This document shows, in pieces, positions 5,732 through 9,822 of a stretch of DNA of 9,822 bases. The stretch is from Candidatus Aenigmatarchaeota archaeon (lineage in GTDB: Archaea; Aenigmatarchaeota; Aenigmatarchaeia; CG10238-14), in the NCBI GenBank assembly GCA_026397455.1, contig JAPLUX010000069.1:1-9822 (forward strand), read 5' to 3'. Made by a program: the position numbers and the translations under genes. How positions within the stretch are numbered: the first letter of the stretch is position 1; each line of letters starts with the position of its first letter. The notes below the pieces were generated by a model, which searched no databases, was not told where the DNA came from, and saw only the letters and a list, made by a program, of their open reading frames with translations.

Positions 5732-6661
5732 ATGTACTACAATAACATTCTAGAAACAATAGGAAACACACCCGTTGTAAAGATAAACAGATTAGTCGAT
5801 GAAAACAGTGCGACAGTTTTAGCAAAGTTAGAGATGTTCAACCCAAGCGGTTCGATAAAAGATAGGATAGCAAAATACATGATTGAACAAGCAGAAAAAA
5901 GAAGAAATCTTAAGCCAGACTCAATTATAGTCGAACCTACTACCGGTAACACAGGAATTTCTCTGTCTATGGTTTCTACTATCAAGGGTTATAGGATGAT
6001 TGCAGTAATGCCTGAAGGAATGAGTAAAGAAAGAGAAATAATGATAAAGGCTTATGGTGCTGAAATTTTATTCGCAAAAAATGGAGGAAGGACTGATATA
6101 AACCTTACAATTAATAAAGCCCAACAAATATCAAAAGAAAATTCAAAAGTTTTCATACCAAATCAATTCAATAACATTAACAATATCATAGCTCATAAAG
6201 AAACTACTGGAAAAGAAATTCTCGACCAACTTGGAAATAATATTGATGCTTTTGTAGCTGGAGTGGGAACTGGTGGTACATTGATTGGTGTGGCTCAAGC
6301 ATTAAAAGAAAAAATACCAGAAATCAGAATAATCGCCGTTGAACCTACAAATTCTGCTATACTTTCTGATGGAAAATCAGGTCAACATAAAATACAAGGA
6401 ATTGGTGAAGGTTTTATCCCAGACCTTTTAAAATCTAATCTAAATTTAATCGATGAGATAATAACAGTTACCGATGAAGAAGCAATCAACACAACTAGAA
6501 AATTAGCGAAAGAAGAAGGAATATTAGTGGGTATATCATCTGGAGCAAACATGTTTGCTGCTTTAAAAGTTGCAAAAAAATTAGGTAAAGGTAAGATAGT
6601 AGTTACAATATTTCCAGATAGAGGTGAGAGATATCTGAGTAATGACGTTTTTAAATCTTAA
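5732..6661 (+). CDS. cysK: PLP-dependent cysteine synthase (O-acetylserine sulfhydrylase type)
   Basis: This is a 309-residue fold-type II PLP enzyme that makes cysteine from an activated serine and sulfide. It starts MYYNNILETIGNTPVVK, as cysteine synthases do. Lys43 in NPSGSIKDR is the PLP lysine, TTGNTG (70-75) is the substrate loop (usually TSGNTG), GVGTGGT (177-183) binds the PLP phosphate and SGAN lies at 270-273. IQGIGEGFIP (221-230) is CysK-like. The in-frame GTG at 5726 is rejected: the ribosome-binding site GAGGT (5720-5724) sits 7 nt before the ATG at 5732 but only 1 nt before that GTG. O-acetylserine, O-phosphoserine and cystathionine-type substrates cannot be told apart by eye, and no cysE is in view. 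The gene follows the regulator remnant closely and leads into tRNA-Cys. Confidence 0.88.
   Translation: MYYNNILETIGNTPVVKINRLVDENSATVLAKLEMFNPSGSIKDRIAKYMIEQAEKRRNLKPDSIIVEPTTGNTGISLSMVSTIKGYRMIAVMPEGMSKEREIMIKAYGAEILFAKNGGRTDINLTINKAQQISKENSKVFIPNQFNNINNIIAHKETTGKEILDQLGNNIDAFVAGVGTGGTLIGVAQALKEKIPEIRIIAVEPTNSAILSDGKSGQHKIQGIGEGFIPDLLKSNLNLIDEIITVTDEEAINTTRKLAKEEGILVGISSGANMFAALKVAKKLGKGKIVVTIFPDRGERYLSNDVFKS
6648..6656 (+). promoter_or_regulatory. possible TATA box for the tRNA-Cys gene, inside the end of cysK
   Basis: TTTTTAAAT lies in the last codons of cysK, its centre 30 nt before the first base of the tRNA. This spacing would place a start a few bases before the tRNA, as is common for archaeal tRNA genes. 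The tRNA could therefore be made alone or as part of a cysK transcript. Confidence 0.35.
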
Positions 6662-6681
6662 ATAATATAGTTAAAAATGAT

Positions 6682-6765
6682 GCCGACGTGGCAGAACGGC
6701 TATGCGACCGGCTGCAGAAATGATGCTGATACCGGTTTAAACGAGTTCGACTCTCGTCGTCGGCT
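6682..6765 (+). tRNA. tRNA-Cys (GCA) with a 13-nt intron
   Basis: The acceptor GCCGACG (6682-6688) pairs fully with CGTCGGC (6758-6764), and T6765 is the discriminator; U73 is the universal tRNA-Cys identity base. The D arm is 6691-6705 with GG in its loop. The anticodon stem ACCGG (6707-6711) pairs with CCGGT (6732-6736). The 20 nt between hold CTGCAG (6712-6717), a 13-nt insert (6718-6730) and A6731; removal gives a normal loop CTGCAGA with anticodon GCA at 6714-6716. The variable loop is TTAA, and the T arm ACGAG-TTCGACT-CTCGT is perfect. T6689 is position 8, the site of 4-thiouridine in many tRNAs. No CCA is encoded. The mature length would be 71 before CCA addition. It lies between cysK and ridA-cysS on the same strand. 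Confidence 0.93.
6718..6730 (+). other. tRNA intron at the canonical 37/38 position
   Basis: The insert AAATGATGCTGAT interrupts the anticodon loop. Exon bases 32-35 (CTGC) can face intron GCTG with one T-T mismatch, leaving ATA as a 3-nt bulge at the 3' splice site. This resembles a relaxed bulge-helix-loop substrate of the archaeal splicing endonuclease; the intron is too short for a second outer helix. The boundary could shift by one base because an A stands at both ends. Confidence 0.75.
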
Positions 6766-6774
6766 TTGATTTCA

Positions 6775-7152
6775 ATGAAAGAAATAATTAATCCAAAAAC
6801 CGCACCAGCACCAATCGGTCCGTATAGTAAAGGCGTGAAATGTAAAGGGTTTATTTTCGTTGGTGGTCAATTACCAGTCTATCCAAAGACTGAAAAAATA
6901 GTTGAAGGCGGTATAAAAGAGCAAACTAAACAATCACTCGAGAACGTTAAAACTATACTTGAAGCTGGTGGTAGTTCACTAGAAAAAGTCGTTAAAATGA
7001 CTGTATACTTAAAAGATATTAATGATTTTAATGAAATGAACGAAGTATACAAACAATTCTTCAAGAAAGATTTCCCAGCTAGAGCAACTGTGCAAGTTGC
7101 AAAATTACCAAGAGATGCTTTAATCGAGATAGAAGCAATAGCAGAGGATTGA
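6775..7152 (+). CDS. ridA: RidA-family 2-iminobutanoate/2-iminopropanoate deaminase
   Basis: RidA hydrolyses reactive enamine and imine intermediates, such as 2-aminoacrylate released by PLP enzymes acting on serine or cysteine, to keto acids. The 125-residue protein matches the family length. It has the N-terminal APIGPYSKG motif (12-20, Tyr17), Arg103 in [13 protein letters not shown], and Glu120 in IEIEAIAED; these correspond to Tyr17, Arg105 and Glu120 of E. coli RidA, so the deaminase site is intact. The ATG at 6775 is preferred over the in-frame TTG at 6766 because family members begin just before this region. It begins 9 nt after the tRNA end, with no ribosome-binding site outside the tRNA, and ends 1 nt before cysS. 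Protection against aminoacrylate from CysK is a sensible inferred role. Confidence 0.92.
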   Translation: MKEIINPKTAPAPIGPYSKGVKCKGFIFVGGQLPVYPKTEKIVEGGIKEQTKQSLENVKTILEAGGSSLEKVVKMTVYLKDINDFNEMNEVYKQFFKKDFPARATVQVAKLPRDALIEIEAIAED

Positions 7153-7153
7153 T

Positions 7154-8563
7154 ATGCCAATAAAAATTTTTAACACGTTAACTAAGAAGAAAGAAATCTT
7201 TGAACCAATAAACAAGAACAAAGTCACGATGTTCGTTTGTGGTCCTACTGTTTATGATCATTCCCATTTGGGCCACGCTAGAACATACATCGCTTATGAT
7301 ATTATCACTAGATACCTTCGTTACAGAGGTTTCAACTTATTCTTTCTGATGAACATCACAGACGACGACGATAAAATAATAAAGCGTTCAAAAGAAAGAA
7401 GTATAGAACCAACTAAACTAGCAAGAGAATTTGAACAGTCTTTCTATGAAGATATGAAAACTTTGAATGTATTGAGTACTGTCAATGTTTTTGCCAGAGC
7501 GTCTGAACACATAAAAGAAATCATCAGTCAAATACAGCGTCTCATCGATAAAAGTTTTGCATACGTGTCTACGAATGGTGTATATTACGACATTACTAAG
7601 TTTGAAGATTATGGTAAACTATCACATCAGGATACAGAACAATTAGAAAAACATAGAATTGAGCCAGATTCAACCAAGAGAAACCCACAAGATTTTGCGT
7701 TGTGGAAATTCGAGAAACAAAGTGATTTGAGTTGGGATAGTCCTTGGGGAAGAGGTAGGCCAGGTTGGCATATTCAAGATACGGCCATAGCTGAAAAATA
7801 CCTTGGTCAACAATATGACATACATGGAGGTGGTCTTGATTTGATATTTCCACATCATGAATCTGAGATTGCACAGATGGAATCCCTATCTGGAAAAAAA
7901 CCGATGGTCAAGTATTGGACTCATACTGGTTTCTTGATGGTAAACGGAGAAAAGATGGCTAAATCCTTGGGTAATTTTGTTTTCATCAAGGATGCACTGA
8001 AGAAATTCGATGCCGAGACTTTGAGATTATTCTTCGCTTTCACCCATTACAGAAGTCCTATAGATTTCACCGAGAAGAACTTAGAACAATCCAAGAAGAG
8101 TTTGGATAGACTGTACACAACTCTAGAGAATGTTCATTCGATGAAGGCTACTAAGAACATCACACTACAAGAAAAACAATTTGACATGAGGTTCCTTGGC
8201 TATAAACAGAAATTTATCGATGCAATGGATGATGATTTCAACACACTGGAAGCATTGAAAGTTTTGTTCAAGATGTCGAATGAAGTCAACAAATTCATAA
8301 CTCATAGAAAAGAATTGAACAAAGATGTGAAAGAAAATATTCTTAACATGTTTAGAGAACTTGGGGGCATTTTTGGAATATTACAGAAAGAAATAAAGAA
8401 AGAGGAATTATCCGATGATATAAAGAAGTTGGTTGATGAGAGAGAAGAAGCAAGGAAGAAGAAAGACTGGAAGACTGCTGATGAAATTCGTATTAAGTTG
8501 AATAAAATGGGAGTTACTCTTGAGGATACACCTGAAGGGATTAAATGGAAGATTAAGAAATGA
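7154..8563 (+). CDS. cysS: cysteinyl-tRNA synthetase
   Basis: CysRS is a class I synthetase that activates cysteine and charges tRNA-Cys, whose gene lies 388 nt upstream. The 469-residue protein is full length. It shows FVCGPTVYDHSHLGHART (27-44), with Cys29 as a zinc ligand and HLGH (38-41) as the HIGH box. HGGGLDLIFPHHESEIAQ (224-241) holds His and Glu zinc ligands, and KMAKS (267-271) is the KMSKS loop. In E. coli the fourth zinc ligand is a Cys in WHIECSAM; here the aligned stretch is WHIQDTAI with Asp209. A helical anticodon-binding domain follows from about 315, with the EARKKKDWKTADEIR stretch typical of the family near 432-446. GAGG (7144-7147) lies 6 nt before the ATG. The stop is followed by TTTTT, a possible archaeal termination signal. 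Confidence 0.95.
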   Translation: MPIKIFNTLTKKKEIFEPINKNKVTMFVCGPTVYDHSHLGHARTYIAYDIITRYLRYRGFNLFFLMNITDDDDKIIKRSKERSIEPTKLAREFEQSFYEDMKTLNVLSTVNVFARASEHIKEIISQIQRLIDKSFAYVSTNGVYYDITKFEDYGKLSHQDTEQLEKHRIEPDSTKRNPQDFALWKFEKQSDLSWDSPWGRGRPGWHIQDTAIAEKYLGQQYDIHGGGLDLIFPHHESEIAQMESLSGKKPMVKYWTHTGFLMVNGEKMAKSLGNFVFIKDALKKFDAETLRLFFAFTHYRSPIDFTEKNLEQSKKSLDRLYTTLENVHSMKATKNITLQEKQFDMRFLGYKQKFIDAMDDDFNTLEALKVLFKMSNEVNKFITHRKELNKDVKENILNMFRELGGIFGILQKEIKKEELSDDIKKLVDEREEARKKKDWKTADEIRIKLNKMGVTLEDTPEGIKWKIKK

Positions 8564-8600
8564 TTTTTATAAAATACTAAAATTCAGTTACTCTGAAAAT

Positions 8601-8609
8601 CTATAAACA
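8601..8609 (+). promoter_or_regulatory. TATA box of the helicase gene
   Basis: CTATAAACA, preceded by the purine-rich GAAAAT as a possible BRE, is centred about 33 nt before the ATG at 8638. A start 26 nt downstream gives a leader of about 7 nt. This separates the helicase from the cysS transcript. Confidence 0.5.
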
Positions 8610-8637
8610 TTTATCCACTCATTTTATTTTAGATTCA

Positions 8638-9822
8638 ATGATAAAATTCTTAGAAAGAAACGAAGTTCCGGAACCAATAGAAGAAATGAGAAAATTTCTT
8701 GAGGAAAAAACAAAAAAAACTTCCAAAAGAAAATTTACGTGTGCTTGTCAAATCGATAAAGTTAATGGTAATTGTATCCATCTCTCATCGTTAGAAGGGT
8801 CTTTGTTGAATAAGAACTTCAAAGAAAAGGATATAATCAAGATAGAAATAGCAAATGAAGAATATAGTGGTATAATAAAAATTTTAGCGGAAGAAGATTG
8901 TTGGGTTGTTGTGTTAGGTGAAAATTTTGACATTTCGCAATCAAACGATGTAACAATCTATAAGTCTGACGATGAAACATTCCTGTTTAAAAATCAACTT
9001 GATGCATTAAACGATGTAATCAAAAATGAAGAAAATAAAATGCTTTGGCAATTATTAAAAAAAGTTTATCTGGAAGATAAATTACAGACACCAATAAAAA
9101 CTGAAGATTCAACAATAGAACCTCCAAAAATAAAAGAAATTAAATTTTATAACGAGAGAATAACCGAAGACTATGATCAAAAAGATCTCATACGTAAAGT
9201 CATGGGACTTTTTGATGATCAAAAAACATTATTCTTTCTTGGTTTTGGTCCACCTGGTTCTGGAAAAACTGAAGTGATAACTGAAATTGTTAGACAATGC
9301 ATTGGTTTGAATAAGCGAGTACTCGTCACATCTTTTACGAATGTTGCTGTAGATAATGTCATGGAGAAATTATTAGACTTAAATTTAGAAGAAAAACTTC
9401 TCAGAGTTGTTTCTGAAGGAAAGATAAAAGTTCCAAAGGTAGATAAAATATCTATTCAGAAAAAACTTCTCAAAGATCCAAAAAACGTTCCTACCAATAT
9501 TATAAACGAACACATGGTGATTGGTTCAACACTCGATAAACTTGGAACAAAATATTTTGAAAACACAGAAAAATTTGATCTTGTTATTGTTGATGAAGCT
9601 TCTATGGCTGAAACAACAAAATTGTTATTAGGAATTAAAAAAGGTAGTAAATTCTTACTTATTGGAGATCCTAAACAATTGACACCTTTCTGTGATGAAA
9701 AGGACATAAATCAAATAGTAAAAGATTTTATCGAAAAACCATTCTTTGTGAGATTGATAGAGAATCTAGAAGATAAAAACAATGATTACCATTTGATGTT
9801 TAAAAAAAATTATAGGAGTCAT
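8638..9822 (+). CDS. SF1 helicase of the UPF1/DNA2 (IGHMBP2-like) type, 3' end outside the window
   Basis: The frame is open from the ATG at 8638 to the window edge, giving 395 residues of an unfinished protein. It is an ATP-dependent superfamily 1 helicase. Walker A is GPPGSGKTE (204-212), motif Ia VLVTSFTNVAVDNV (228-241), motif II VIVDEASMAE (316-325) and motif III LIGDPKQLTPF (341-351). The visible part ends at NYRSH (391-395), the start of motif IV. The DEAS box and TNVAVDN motif are typical of the UPF1/DNA2 group. About 200 residues precede Walker A. They include a beta-rich stretch (roughly 33-125) that could be the 1B barrel of IGHMBP2-like enzymes, and a Q-motif-like DYDQKDLIRKV (about 183-193). 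RecA2 lies outside. The RNA or DNA preference cannot be read from this part. Confidence 0.9.
   Translation, partial: MIKFLERNEVPEPIEEMRKFLEEKTKKTSKRKFTCACQIDKVNGNCIHLSSLEGSLLNKNFKEKDIIKIEIANEEYSGIIKILAEEDCWVVVLGENFDISQSNDVTIYKSDDETFLFKNQLDALNDVIKNEENKMLWQLLKKVYLEDKLQTPIKTEDSTIEPPKIKEIKFYNERITEDYDQKDLIRKVMGLFDDQKTLFFLGFGPPGSGKTEVITEIVRQCIGLNKRVLVTSFTNVAVDNVMEKLLDLNLEEKLLRVVSEGKIKVPKVDKISIQKKLLKDPKNVPTNIINEHMVIGSTLDKLGTKYFENTEKFDLVIVDEASMAETTKLLLGIKKGSKFLLIGDPKQLTPFCDEKDINQIVKDFIEKPFFVRLIENLEDKNNDYHLMFKKNYRSH

Noticed and set aside
6682..6765. Reading the 84-nt tRNA gene as a Ser or Leu type II tRNA with a long variable arm
   Set aside because: The extra bases fall inside the anticodon loop, not the variable region; the stem ACCGG/CCGGT closes around them, and the anticodon GCA with U73 is that of Cys.
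7596..7874. Antisense reading frames within cysS and similar long opposite-strand frames in pdxS, pdxT, the thiolation enzyme, cysK and marC
   Set aside because: They mirror strongly supported genes, have no recognisable domains, and read as low-information translations.

Overview
This AT-rich window most likely comes from an archaeon, possibly a small-genome DPANN-type or other uncultivated lineage. The evidence is a tRNA-Cys gene with a short intron in the anticodon loop and no encoded CCA end, TATA-like boxes about 25-30 nt upstream of starts that often lack a Shine-Dalgarno site, lipoproteins with a Thr-rich linker, and a UPF1/DNA2-like SF1 helicase. The lineage cannot be settled from the sequence alone.

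Layout. Positions 46-1005 (+) encode a lipoprotein with a five-bladed beta-propeller. Positions 1006-1378 have no intact gene but hold a minus-strand reading frame of 81 codons broken by one TAA, with an apparently intact leaderless promoter. Positions 1379-5383 are all on the minus strand. In transcription order they encode pdxS and pdxT (PLP synthase, overlapping by 4 nt), a 43-residue zinc-ribbon protein (3677-3808), a ThiI-like tRNA thiolation enzyme, a Cys-rich lipoprotein, a small membrane-anchored six-Cys protein, and a MarC-family membrane protein.

The right half (5488-8563, +) is a cysteine-centred cluster. It starts with a promoter overlapped by nested palindromes. A small winged-helix regulator follows that reads through only if one extra A is removed (5549-5551). 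Next come a cysteine synthase (cysK), a tRNA-Cys(GCA) gene with a 13-nt intron, a RidA enamine/imine deaminase, and cysteinyl-tRNA synthetase (cysS). Cysteine synthesis, clean-up of the aminoacrylate that PLP enzymes leak, the cognate tRNA and its charging enzyme are thus consecutive on one strand. PdxST, transcribed divergently from the same intergenic region, would make the PLP that CysK needs, and the ThiI-like protein may thiolate tRNA. These links are inferred from family knowledge and gene order.

The window ends inside an SF1 helicase gene that starts at 8638 with its own TATA box and runs off the right edge. No mobile element, CRISPR array or rRNA was seen.
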